Part shown: positions 26,692-34,642 of the stretch, piece after piece
Numbering within the stretch: the first letter of the stretch is position 1
Layout: every line of letters starts with the position of its first letter
Assembly: GCA_900466475.1 (NCBI GenBank)
Contig: UBMI01000015.1
Location: 124,001 to 188,000 of the forward strand
From: Hyphomicrobiales bacterium
GTDB taxonomy: Bacteria; Pseudomonadota; Alphaproteobacteria; Rhizobiales; Rhizobiaceae
Reading direction: 5' to 3'
DNA length: 64,000 nt
Made by a program: the position numbers and the translations under genes
The notes under the pieces: model-generated
Seen by the model: only the letters and a program-made list of their open reading frames with translations
The model's database searches: none
What the model was told of the DNA's origin: nothing

Positions 26692-27651
26692 TCACTTCCG
26701 TCCCTTGGCCGCATCAAGCAGCGAGACCCGTGGATTGAGCCAGCCATAAGCGAGGTCCGAGAGGATCTGTGTGGCAACGACGACCACGACGCTCACCATC
26801 GCGCAGGCCTCGACGAGGCGGATGTCGCTGTTGAGCGCGGCGTCATAGAGCAGCGTGCCAAAGCCCTTGTAGGCATAGAAGACCTCCACGACGATGACGC
26901 CGGACAAGAGCCAGGGAAACTGCAGCATGATCACTGTAACAGGCGTGATCAGCGCATTGCGCAGTGCATGACGCCAGACAATGCGCGCGGTGCTCGCACC
27001 CTTCAGCCGCGCCGTACGAACATAATGCGTGCCCATGACTTCGATCATCGAGGCGCGAGTGACACGCGCCAGATAGCCGGTGGAATAGAAGCCGAGCACC
27101 AGAACCGGCAGGATGATCTGCTGTAGTGAAAAACCGGTCAGCATGGTGCTGGCGCCGGGCAGCCAGTGCAGCCAGAACACGAAGACGGCCGAGAAGAAGA
27201 CGGCGGATGCGAAATCCGGGATCGAGGTCGTGGCGATCGAGATGAAGGAAATGATGCGGTCGAGAACCGAACCCGGACGCATGCCGGCGATGATGCCCGC
27301 GAACAGGCCGACCGGAACGATGATGAGCAGCGCTCCGCCGGCAAGAATGCCCGAAGCCGCAAGGCGGTCGGGGATCAGTTGGGAAACCGGCGCACGATAA
27401 TAGGTGGACATGCCCCAGTCGCCGGTCACGAAGGACCAGAGCCAGCGGCCGTAACGGATGATGAAGGGATCGTCGTAACCATTGGCCGTCAGCCACTGCG
27501 CGCGCTGAGCCGGTGTCGAGAACTGGCCGAGGACCTTGACGGCGACGTCGCCGACATTGACCTCCAGCGCCAGGTAAACGAGCAGCGATACGGTGAACAT
27601 CACCGCGAGAGCGCTTGCCAGTTTACGGAGAATGAAAAGTAAAACGGTCAC
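26692..27651 (-). CDS. ABC transporter permease, DppB-type
   Basis: A 319-residue permease. The N terminus VTVLLFILRKLASALAVMFTVSLLVYLALE is the usual DppB first membrane helix. The periplasmic stretch GDWGMSTYYRAPVSQLIPDRL and the loop HYVRTARLKGASTARIVWRHALRN follow. I chose GTG at 27651, which has AGAGGTG upstream; the longer ATG form would start inside the hairpin at 27673-27695. It follows the binding-protein gene by 53 bases containing that hairpin. Confidence 0.88.
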   Translation of the reverse strand: MTVLLFILRKLASALAVMFTVSLLVYLALEVNVGDVAVKVLGQFSTPAQRAQWLTANGYDDPFIIRYGRWLWSFVTGDWGMSTYYRAPVSQLIPDRLAASGILAGGALLIIVPVGLFAGIIAGMRPGSVLDRIISFISIATTSIPDFASAVFFSAVFVFWLHWLPGASTMLTGFSLQQIILPVLVLGFYSTGYLARVTRASMIEVMGTHYVRTARLKGASTARIVWRHALRNALITPVTVIMLQFPWLLSGVIVVEVFYAYKGFGTLLYDAALNSDIRLVEACAMVSVVVVVATQILSDLAYGWLNPRVSLLDAAKGRK

Positions 27652-27672
27652 GAACCACCTCTTTGCCGGGTC

Positions 27673-27695
27673 GGGGCCGCCTTCCGGGCGGCCCC
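27673..27695 (-). terminator. Intercistronic hairpin between binding protein and permease genes
   Basis: Nine GC-rich base pairs (27673-27681 with 27687-27695; arm GGGGCCGCC) just after the binding-protein stop at 27705. Hairpins at this position often raise the binding-protein mRNA level relative to the membrane genes. Confidence 0.6.
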
Positions 27696-27704
27696 TGCCG
27701 AAGA

Positions 27705-29330
27705 TCAAGCCTTGGCGAGCCAGACGCCATCCATGCGGAAGTAATCCGCCGGATGAAGCACATAACCGCGGACGGTGGTGGCAGCAGCACTGAAGCGGTT
27801 CGGCCAGTAGGGCTGAACGATGACGCCGGAATCCTGCAGGATCTGCTGGACATCCTTCATGGCTTCGGGGCGCTTGGCCGGATCAACGACGGCGAGAGCC
27901 TTGTCGAGCGCAGCGTCGAATTCCTTGCTGGCGAAATGGCTCTCGTTCCAGGCGCCGCCCGAGCGGTAGGCCAGATCGAGCGTCATTGCACCGAGCGGAC
28001 GGTGCGCCCAGTAGGTGAGACCGAAGGGAACCTTGTCCCAGATCGGCCAGTATTGCGAGGCCGGCAGGACGTTGAGCTTCAGACGGATGCCGGCCTCTGC
28101 CAGGTTCTGCTGCAGCACCTGCGCGGTATCCTGTTCCCAGGTACCCTGCGTGTTACCAAGCGTCAGCTCGATATCCAGGCCGTCCTTGTGGCCGGCTTCT
28201 GCAAGCAGGGCCTTGGCCTTCTCGACATCGCGGGCGACCGCCGGCAGCGCGAAGTAATCAGGCTGAACCGGCGAGACGTGGAAATTGGCGCCGACTTCGC
28301 CTTCGCCGCGATAGGCGACGTCGAGCATCTGCTTGTTGTCGGCGGCAAGCTGCACGGCCTTGCGGACGCGAACATCGTCGAACGGCTTCTGGTCGGACTG
28401 CATACGCATGACGAGCGTATGCGCTGCCTTGCCGGTCAGGATCTGTATGTTCGGCAGCGATTTCATGAGATCGTATTCGGCGATCGTCGCGCGGTAGATG
28501 ATATCGATCTGGCCGCTCGAAAGGGCTGCGAGATGCGTGGTGATATCGGTGCCGAGGTCGATGTACTGGATGCCGTCAAGATGAGCCGGCGTGCCCCAGT
28601 AATCGGCACGCTTGGAAAAGACAGCCTGACGGCCGACTTCGTAAGCGTCCAGCTTGAAGGGGCCGGTACCAACTGGATTGGCCGGCCAGTTGGCGCCGCC
28701 CTTGACGAAGTCGCGATGCAGCATCGGGCAGGTGTAGGAATAGAGCTGTTCGGGCAGCGAGGAGACCGCGCGCGACAGTGTGATGCGGACCGCATGATCG
28801 CCGGTCTTTTCGACCTTCTCGACGGCCGAGAAGGCGGTCTTGTTGGAAGACTGCGAATCAGGCGCGATCCAGCGCTGAATGTTGAAGATTACGTCCTCAG
28901 GCGTGAAGGCATCGCCGTTCGACCATTTGGCGCGCTCGTCGAGCTCGAAATCCCAGGTCTTGAGATCGGCAGACGGCGTCCAGCTCTTGGCCAGATAGGG
29001 ATGCGTGACATTATCGGCATCGACGAAAGTGAGGAATTCCAGGCTGTTGCGATAGAGGTTCGAGGCCTCGATCCAGCTCGTCATCATCGGATCGGTCAGC
29101 TCCTGGATCTGGCAGCCGAAACGCAGCGTGCCGCCATCCGTCGGCGTTTCCTCGGCGAGTGCCGGCTTGCTGTCACCAAGGAAGGCGCTGGCGGAGGCCG
29201 CCGTCACACCGAGCCAGGCGACGGCACGCAGGAAGCCGCGGCGGTCGATCTTGCCGGCGCGAACCTGTTCACACAGTTCCGGCACCGAGGGATGCAGCGG
29301 CTTGCCGCTGTTGGTTTTCAATTCAGTCAT
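27705..29330 (-). CDS. ABC transporter substrate-binding protein, peptide/nickel family, Tat-type signal
   Basis: A 541-residue family 5 binding protein. The N terminus carries a twin-arginine-like motif, DRRGFLRAVAWLGVTAASASAF, about 28 residues in and ending near ALAEE, so export by Tat is likely. The mature part shows GGTLRFGCQIQELTDPM, WSNGDAFTPEDVIFNIQRW, NPVGTGPFKLDAY and YRGEGEVGANFHVSPVQPDYF, as expected for peptide/opine binding proteins. It lies 36 bases downstream of a LysR gene and begins the transporter part of a long minus-strand run. The ligand is unknown; adjacent dehydrogenases suggest a carbon compound rather than a nutrient peptide. Confidence 0.9.
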   Translation of the reverse strand: MTELKTNSGKPLHPSVPELCEQVRAGKIDRRGFLRAVAWLGVTAASASAFLGDSKPALAEETPTDGGTLRFGCQIQELTDPMMTSWIEASNLYRNSLEFLTFVDADNVTHPYLAKSWTPSADLKTWDFELDERAKWSNGDAFTPEDVIFNIQRWIAPDSQSSNKTAFSAVEKVEKTGDHAVRITLSRAVSSLPEQLYSYTCPMLHRDFVKGGANWPANPVGTGPFKLDAYEVGRQAVFSKRADYWGTPAHLDGIQYIDLGTDITTHLAALSSGQIDIIYRATIAEYDLMKSLPNIQILTGKAAHTLVMRMQSDQKPFDDVRVRKAVQLAADNKQMLDVAYRGEGEVGANFHVSPVQPDYFALPAVARDVEKAKALLAEAGHKDGLDIELTLGNTQGTWEQDTAQVLQQNLAEAGIRLKLNVLPASQYWPIWDKVPFGLTYWAHRPLGAMTLDLAYRSGGAWNESHFASKEFDAALDKALAVVDPAKRPEAMKDVQQILQDSGVIVQPYWPNRFSAAATTVRGYVLHPADYFRMDGVWLAKA

Positions 29331-29366
29331 GATCTGCCTCCTCCTTGATTGGCAGTATGGTCGCTA

Positions 29367-30362
29367 TCAGACACCCTCTGTGCCAGACACGATGCGCAGG
29401 GCGGGCTTTTCACCGTCGTTCACCATACGATTGCTGAAGCGGCTGATGATCCAGGATCGAAATCCTGCAATCAGAGGATCCACCAGCCCTTCCGCATCGG
29501 TCTTCAGGTAATAGCCGAAGCCTTCGTAATAGTGTGCGGTAACCGGCGCAACCAAGCGGCCGCTTTCTATTTCCTCCCGAAACAGCGCCGGATCGGCGAG
29601 CACCAGTCCCTGCCCCGACAATGCGTATTGGACCCCGAGACTGGCGCTGTCGAATGTCACGCCCCGCGCCACGGCAACCCCGGCAAGACCGTTCTGCACG
29701 AGGAAGCGCTGCCAGGTAAGGTAGGGCTCCATGTCAACGATCTTGACGTGGATGATCTCGTTTGCGGCGATGAAACTTGCCAGATCCGAAATCCCTCCCC
29801 GCACCAGATCGGGATGGCACAGGATCGTCGGCCGCTCCTCCCAGAGCAGGTCGGTGATCCATTCATCGACGGCCGGACGTGCATAGACGACCGCCACATC
29901 GAATTCGCTGTCCGGCACCCCGTAAGGTGTTGAAACCTCCAGAAGCACCTCAGGAAAGCTGCGTCGGAAATCCGTCAGCAGCGGCACGGTGAGCTTCATC
30001 GCAAAGCTCGGCGGCAGGTTGATGCGCAGCCTGCGCTGGCGCTGCTCATCCGGCGCACAGACCTCCTTCAGTGCCTGTTCGATACGGTCGAAGCCCTTGC
30101 CGATCCCGGCGGCAAGCGAGCGCCCGGCGTCGGTCAGCGTCGTCGCCTTGTGCCCGCGTTCGAAAAGCTTGCGCCCGATGCTCTCTTCCAGACCGATGAC
30201 ATGCCGCGAAAGCGCGCTCTGCGAAATGTTGAGCGCAGCGGCTGCCGCCGTGAAGCTGCCATGATGCGCCACGGCCTCGAAGGCCCTGAGCGCATTCAAC
30301 GGCAACCGGCGGCGATCGACCGCCGGATCCTTCTTCATCTGTGGAGAGCGATCCTCCGTCAT
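29367..30362 (-). CDS. LysR-family transcriptional regulator (GcvA-like)
   Basis: A 331-residue regulator. The N-terminal winged helix-turn-helix is RRLPLNALRAFEAVAHHGSFTAAAAALNISQSALSRHVIGLEESIGRKLFERG, and the C-terminal effector domain starts near LRINLPPSFAMKL. The N-terminal LPLNALRAFEAVAHHGSFTAAA wording is that of the GcvA/AmpR branch. Its start codon overlaps the gabD-like stop (TAATG) and it is transcribed with its neighbours, not divergently as most LysR genes are. It is therefore likely produced with the operon it may control. Confidence 0.88.
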   Translation of the reverse strand: MTEDRSPQMKKDPAVDRRRLPLNALRAFEAVAHHGSFTAAAAALNISQSALSRHVIGLEESIGRKLFERGHKATTLTDAGRSLAAGIGKGFDRIEQALKEVCAPDEQRQRRLRINLPPSFAMKLTVPLLTDFRRSFPEVLLEVSTPYGVPDSEFDVAVVYARPAVDEWITDLLWEERPTILCHPDLVRGGISDLASFIAANEIIHVKIVDMEPYLTWQRFLVQNGLAGVAVARGVTFDSASLGVQYALSGQGLVLADPALFREEIESGRLVAPVTAHYYEGFGYYLKTDAEGLVDPLIAGFRSWIISRFSNRMVNDGEKPALRIVSGTEGV

Positions 30363-31807
30363 TATCCCGCAAGCCCGCCGAACAAGACGTATTTGCTTTC
30401 CAGATATTCATCGAGCCCTTCGGCAGCACCTTCGCGACCGAGGCCGGATTGTTTGACGCCACCGAATGGCGCGACTTCCGTCGAGATCACGCCTTCGTTG
30501 ATGCCAACCATGCCCGCTTCCAGCGCTTCGGCAACACGCCAGGCGCGGCCGAGATTCTGCGTGAAGAAATAGGCCGAAAGACCGGTCTCGGTATCGTTGG
30601 CAAGCGCGATTGCCTCTTCTTCGCCCTTGAAGCGGAAGAGGCCGGCGACGGGACCGAAGGTCTCTTCGGTCGCAAGCGCCATCTCGGTCGTCATGCCGGT
30701 CAACACCGTCGGTGCATAGAACAGGCCGCCGCGCTCGTGCCGCTTGCCGCCGGTCAGCACCTTGGCGCCCTTTTCGACGGCATCACTCACATGCCGCTCG
30801 ACCTTCGTCAGCGCCGGCGCATTGATGAGCGGCCCCTGCAAAGCGCCATCCTCGACGCCGGGCGCCACCTTCATCGCCGCAACCGCCTTGGCAAGCGCCT
30901 CGGCATAGCGGTCGTAGATGCCGTCCTCGACGAGGATGCGGTTGGCGCAGACGCAGGTCTGTCCGGTATTGCGGAATTTCGAGGCGATCGTGCCGCGCAC
31001 GGCCTGATCGATATCGGCATCGTCGAACACGATCAGCGGCGCGTTGCCACCAAGTTCGAGGCTGATGCGCTTCACCGTATCGGCACTCTGTCTCATGAGC
31101 AGCTTGCCGGTTGCAGTCGATCCCGTGAACGAGAACTTGCGCACGACCGGGCTCTTCATCCAGACGCCGACGACATCGACCGGCGACTTCGTCGTTACCA
31201 CGCTGACGACGCCGGCGGGAACGCCGGCCTTTTCGCCGAGACGTGCAAGCGCCAGCGCCGAAAGCGGCGTATCCTCGGCCGGCTTGATGATGATGGTGCA
31301 GCCGGCAGCGAGCGCCGGACCGACCTTGCGGGTGATCATCGCCAACGGGAAATTCCACGGCGTGACCGCCGCCACGACACCAACCGGCTCCTTCATCACG
31401 ACAATGCGCGCATCTGCCTTGTGCGAGGGCACGACGCCGCCATGCGAGCGGCGGCCTTCCTCGGCAAACCAGGTGAGGAACCCGGCAGCATAGGCGACTT
31501 CGCCGCGCGCTTCAGCCAGCGGCTTGCCCTGCTCGGCCGTCAGGAGCCGCGCGAGGTCTTCCTGATTGGCGAGCATCAGCTCCGCCCAGCGGCGCAGCAC
31601 GGCGGAGCGCTCCGAGGCTAGCGTCTTGCGCCAGGTCTTGAAAGCCCTGGCGGCAGCATCGACCGCCTGCTGGGCTTCCGCAGCGCCGCAATCCGGCACC
31701 GTCGCAAGCTCGCTGCCGTCGGCAGGATTGAGCACGACGAAGCGCTTGCTATCAACAGCACCTCCCCAGCCTCCGCCGATCAGCGCATTGTCTTCGATGA
31801 GTTTCAT
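30362..31807 (-). CDS. gabD: Succinate-semialdehyde dehydrogenase-like aldehyde dehydrogenase
   Basis: A 481-residue aldehyde dehydrogenase of GabD length. Visible are PWNFPLAMITRKVGPALAAGCTIIIKPAEDTPLSAL, the base glutamate in LELGGNAPLIVFDDAD, the nucleophilic cysteine in NTGQTCVCANRILVEDG with the second cysteine two residues on (a GabD trait), and EETFGPVAGLFRF. It oxidises succinate semialdehyde or a related semialdehyde with NAD(P). It starts 1 base after the Fae-like gene stop. Other semialdehydes, for example in sugar-acid routes, are possible substrates. Confidence 0.82.
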   Translation of the reverse strand: MKLIEDNALIGGGWGGAVDSKRFVVLNPADGSELATVPDCGAAEAQQAVDAAARAFKTWRKTLASERSAVLRRWAELMLANQEDLARLLTAEQGKPLAEARGEVAYAAGFLTWFAEEGRRSHGGVVPSHKADARIVVMKEPVGVVAAVTPWNFPLAMITRKVGPALAAGCTIIIKPAEDTPLSALALARLGEKAGVPAGVVSVVTTKSPVDVVGVWMKSPVVRKFSFTGSTATGKLLMRQSADTVKRISLELGGNAPLIVFDDADIDQAVRGTIASKFRNTGQTCVCANRILVEDGIYDRYAEALAKAVAAMKVAPGVEDGALQGPLINAPALTKVERHVSDAVEKGAKVLTGGKRHERGGLFYAPTVLTGMTTEMALATEETFGPVAGLFRFKGEEEAIALANDTETGLSAYFFTQNLGRAWRVAEALEAGMVGINEGVISTEVAPFGGVKQSGLGREGAAEGLDEYLESKYVLFGGLAG

Positions 31808-31808
31808 G

Positions 31809-32318
31809 TCAGGCGACCTTAGGCGTAAAGAACGGATTGCCGACCGTTGCTACGCCTTCGGCAAGCTCGGCACGCGACGGCCAACCTTTCATCAGTGCGC
31901 GCTTGGCGGCAAGATGCGTCGCAGCCTTGTTGTTATGATATACCTCTTCTGCGTCGTTTGCCGATGGATTGACCCATACGGCTGCAATCGCGACCCAGTC
32001 GTCCTCGGCTTCTGCCGGCAGCGAGCCGTCGAGCAGTGCCGCAGTAATACCGGCGGCGACACCAGCCTGGGCCGGCCCCCACGTCATCAATTCATGCGAA
32101 GAGCCTGACTCCATCACTGCCTTGGCGATGAAGAGCGTCACCGGCTTTGCCGGCAGGTTCGGCTTCAAGACCGCCTGGAACGGCAGATGGCCGGGACCGG
32201 GGCTTGCTGCCGCACCAGCGAGCGCGCCGGAAATCGGACCGTTCTTCGGGCCGAGATAGAGATTGATATGAGCAGCATTCGGGCCTGAACCCTCGAAGCC
32301 TTCACCGATGTAAAGCAT
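31809..32318 (-). CDS. Formaldehyde-activating enzyme (Fae) homologue
   Basis: A 169-residue protein of the Fae family, which condenses formaldehyde with tetrahydromethanopterin in methylotrophs. With the ATG at 32318 the product opens MLYIGEGFEGSGPNAAHINLYLGPKNGPISGALA. Histidine is then residue 17, the position of the catalytic histidine in Fae, which supports this start. TTGGAG lies just upstream; a TTG at 32330 is the alternative. The C-terminal half includes KPVTLFIAKAVMESGSSHELMTWGPAQAGVAAGI. No other tetrahydromethanopterin genes are in the window. It is co-transcribed with dehydrogenases, so it may act on another aldehyde or as a sensor/scavenger. Confidence 0.82.
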   Translation of the reverse strand: MLYIGEGFEGSGPNAAHINLYLGPKNGPISGALAGAAASPGPGHLPFQAVLKPNLPAKPVTLFIAKAVMESGSSHELMTWGPAQAGVAAGITAALLDGSLPAEAEDDWVAIAAVWVNPSANDAEEVYHNNKAATHLAAKRALMKGWPSRAELAEGVATVGNPFFTPKVA

Positions 32319-32366
32319 TGAAATCTCCAATAGCGATGCGAGTCGAACCCATTATGCCTACGCCCA

Positions 32367-33362
32367 TCACACCTTTGAAAGCGCACGCGGACGACGGACC
32401 GGGTTATAGTCGTTGATCATGTCGCGCGGGCGGTAGGGCTCCTCAAGGAAGGCGCGTTCTTCGGCCGTCAGCTCGATCGCCGCAGCCTCGATGGCGGCAG
32501 TGACGTGCTCCGGGCTTTCCGTGCCGACGATCGGAACCGTGCTGTTGCCGGAGCCAATGACCCAGGCCTGGGCGATCTGGCTCGCCGTCTTGCCGCGCTT
32601 GGCGGCAATCTCGTTGACGCGCTTGGCGATCTCCTGGTCGATCTCGTCGCCGAACCAGTCGAGATAGAGGTCATGGGCGATGCGCGGGGCCGAACCGCCG
32701 CCGGCGAGATAACCGCGGGCGAGCGGCGAGAAGGTCGTGACCGCAATGCCCTCGTCCTGGCAGTAAGGCATCATTTCACGCTCTTCTTCGCGATAGAGCA
32801 GCGAATATTGGCACTGCATGTTGACGAACCGTGTCCAGCCGTTCTTGTCGGCGATATGGTTCATCTTGGCGAACTGCCAGGAATACATGGTGGAAGCGCC
32901 GATATAGCGTGCCTTGCCCGATTTCACGATGTCATGCAGCGCGCTCATCGTCTCTTCGATCGGCGTTTCCGGATCGAAGGCGTGGATGACATAGAGGTCG
33001 ACATAGTCGGTACCCATCTGCTTCAGCGACTTGTCGATCGACGCCATCAGATGCTTGCGCGACAGGCCCTTGTCATTCGGATCGTCGCTCATCGGGTAGA
33101 AGGCCTTGGTGGCGAGCACCAGCTTTTCGCGATCCGTCAGCGACAGCAGCGTGCGGGCAACGACCTGTTCGTTGACACCGGTCGAATACCAGTCCGCCAT
33201 GTCGAAGAAATTGATGCCGACATCGAGCGCCTTCTTCAGGATCGGTACGGACTTCTCCTCGTCGAGCACCCAACCCTTCCACTTGGATGTCCCGATACCC
33301 ATGGTACCAAGGCAAAGCGACGAAACCTTCAGGCCGGTCTGGCCAAAGCGCACATATTCCAC
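32367..33362 (-). CDS. Aldo/keto reductase
   Basis: A 331-residue NADPH-dependent aldo/keto reductase. The family tetrad is visible: aspartate and tyrosine in FFDMADWYSTG, lysine in LATKAFYP, histidine in LYVIHAFDPETP. The C-terminal cofactor-binding segment is VPIVGTESPEHV. It resembles the YajO/Tas-type branch acting on aldehydes and sugar-derived ketones. A promoter lies just upstream (33396-33424, minus strand). It is the first gene of the minus-strand run that continues to 19886. Confidence 0.88.
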   Translation of the reverse strand: MEYVRFGQTGLKVSSLCLGTMGIGTSKWKGWVLDEEKSVPILKKALDVGINFFDMADWYSTGVNEQVVARTLLSLTDREKLVLATKAFYPMSDDPNDKGLSRKHLMASIDKSLKQMGTDYVDLYVIHAFDPETPIEETMSALHDIVKSGKARYIGASTMYSWQFAKMNHIADKNGWTRFVNMQCQYSLLYREEEREMMPYCQDEGIAVTTFSPLARGYLAGGGSAPRIAHDLYLDWFGDEIDQEIAKRVNEIAAKRGKTASQIAQAWVIGSGNSTVPIVGTESPEHVTAAIEAAAIELTAEERAFLEEPYRPRDMINDYNPVRRPRALSKV

Positions 33363-33395
33363 AGCAATGTCCTAAAAGTGTTTCTCCCTTCTAAG

Positions 33396-33424
33396 ACTAT
33401 GCAGTGGCGACACTATTGTGACAA
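33396..33424 (-). promoter_or_regulatory. Sigma70-type promoter of the aldo/keto reductase operon
   Basis: On the minus strand TTGTCA (33424-33419), a 17-base spacer and CATAGT (33401-33396), placing the start point near 33389, about 27 bases before the ATG at 33362. Confidence 0.6.
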
Positions 33425-33444
33425 ATAGGTTTATTCGATGCGGC

Positions 33445-33461
33445 TATCTCAAAATGAGATA
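33445..33461. terminator. Small palindrome after the ABC-2 permease gene
   Basis: TATCTCA (33445-33451) pairs with TGAGATA (33455-33461), 8 bases downstream of the minus-strand stop at 33470; on that strand the stem is followed by no T-run. It could be a weak terminator or an operator in the aldo/keto reductase promoter region. Confidence 0.3.
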
Positions 33462-33469
33462 CGGTGCCA

Positions 33470-34642
33470 TCAACCGGCCGCAGGAGCTTGTGCCGCAGGC
33501 TTTCCCCTGGCGGATCTGATGTCCAGCAGCACCGCAAGAAGCCCGTAAACTGCAGCAAGTATCCACAGCGTAAGGAAAGGCCCCCGGACTGCCTGAAGCG
33601 GAGCGCCAAGCTGCGACACCTCGACGATGCCATTGATGGCGCTGGTGCTCGGCAGAAGAACGGTCAGCGTTCGCAGCGGCTCGGGTATGGCTTCGCTCGG
33701 CCATGAAAAACCGGCAAGGAACATGAAAGGCAGCCCTAGCGTGGCACATACGAGCTGAACCGCGAGCGGCCTGCGGAACAAGGTCGCAATCACCATGCCG
33801 AGCGCGGCGACTGCCAGGACGAAGGGCAGGCAGAAAGCAAAGATCGTCAGCAACCCGCCCAGGCGGGGAATGCCGTATAGGTAAGGCAGCACGATCAGAT
33901 AGAAGGGCAGCACGATCGCCTCGATGACGAGATAGGCAAGCAACCTGCCGCCGACACGGGCAAGCGGGCCAGCCGCCGAAGCAGCCGGGTTGCGCGCCGC
34001 GGCATCATTGCCGATCGTCCCAAGCAGGCCAACGCCGATCAGCAGTGTCTGCTGCAGGATCAGAACAAAGGCCGCGGGCAGGATATAGGTGGCATAGCCG
34101 CCCTGCGGATTGAAGAGCGCGACCGCCGTCAACGGCATGGGATCGGGGGCAGCTGCCGCCAGCACCGGGTCGATATTGGCCGCAATCAGCCGCGCCGTCT
34201 CGATTTCGGCACCCATGGTTCTCGCAACGGCAACGACCGCGCCGGCAACGCGCTGATAGATCAGGAAATAGCTGGCATCTCCATAAAGTGCCACTGGCGA
34301 CTGTCGTCCATGCAAGAGATCACGTTCGAAATATTGCGGGATGACCAGAATGCCGTAGAGCTGGCGTCCTTGCACCGCTCGCTCCGCACTGACCTGATCC
34401 GGCAGCGTCGCAGCCACCGCGACATCGCTCGACGCATCGATACGGCGCACCAGTTCACGGCTGCTCGTCGTATCGTCGAGATCGACGACGGCGATCGGCA
34501 CGTCGCGTAGCGCCTCATTGGCATAGGGCTGCGGATAGTAGAGGGCATAGATCAGCGGCCCGAAGACCAGTACCGCGAGCGCCGGGCGCAGGGTCAGGAT
34601 GCGGATCAGCTCGATACGGAAGATCGCCAGCAAGGCCCTCAT
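33470..34642 (-). CDS. ABC-2 type export permease (YbhR/YhhJ-like)
   Basis: A 390-residue inner-membrane protein of the ABC-2 family. It has an N-terminal membrane helix near residues 20-38 and a large extra-cytoplasmic domain (about 40-170) with IAVVDLDDTTSSRELVRRIDASSDVAV. A C-terminal block of five helices (about 180-380) includes MVIATLFRRPLAVQLVCATLGLPFMFLAGFSWPSEAIP. Such proteins pair with a second ABC-2 permease, a HlyD-type adaptor and an ATPase to export drugs or other compounds. It is the last of three genes and overlaps its partner by 4 bases. No ATPase gene is found nearby. Confidence 0.85.
   Translation of the reverse strand: MRALLAIFRIELIRILTLRPALAVLVFGPLIYALYYPQPYANEALRDVPIAVVDLDDTTSSRELVRRIDASSDVAVAATLPDQVSAERAVQGRQLYGILVIPQYFERDLLHGRQSPVALYGDASYFLIYQRVAGAVVAVARTMGAEIETARLIAANIDPVLAAAAPDPMPLTAVALFNPQGGYATYILPAAFVLILQQTLLIGVGLLGTIGNDAAARNPAASAAGPLARVGGRLLAYLVIEAIVLPFYLIVLPYLYGIPRLGGLLTIFAFCLPFVLAVAALGMVIATLFRRPLAVQLVCATLGLPFMFLAGFSWPSEAIPEPLRTLTVLLPSTSAINGIVEVSQLGAPLQAVRGPFLTLWILAAVYGLLAVLLDIRSARGKPAAQAPAAG

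Noticed and set aside
7088..29330. Duplication between the two minus-strand peptide-type importer operons
   Set aside because: Gene orders differ (separate versus fused ATPases) and the proteins share only family-level motifs, so this is no recent duplication.
27663..29348. 561-codon + frame opposite the third peptide-type binding protein gene
   Set aside because: A mirror frame without motifs; the minus-strand protein has a signal peptide and family 5 patterns.
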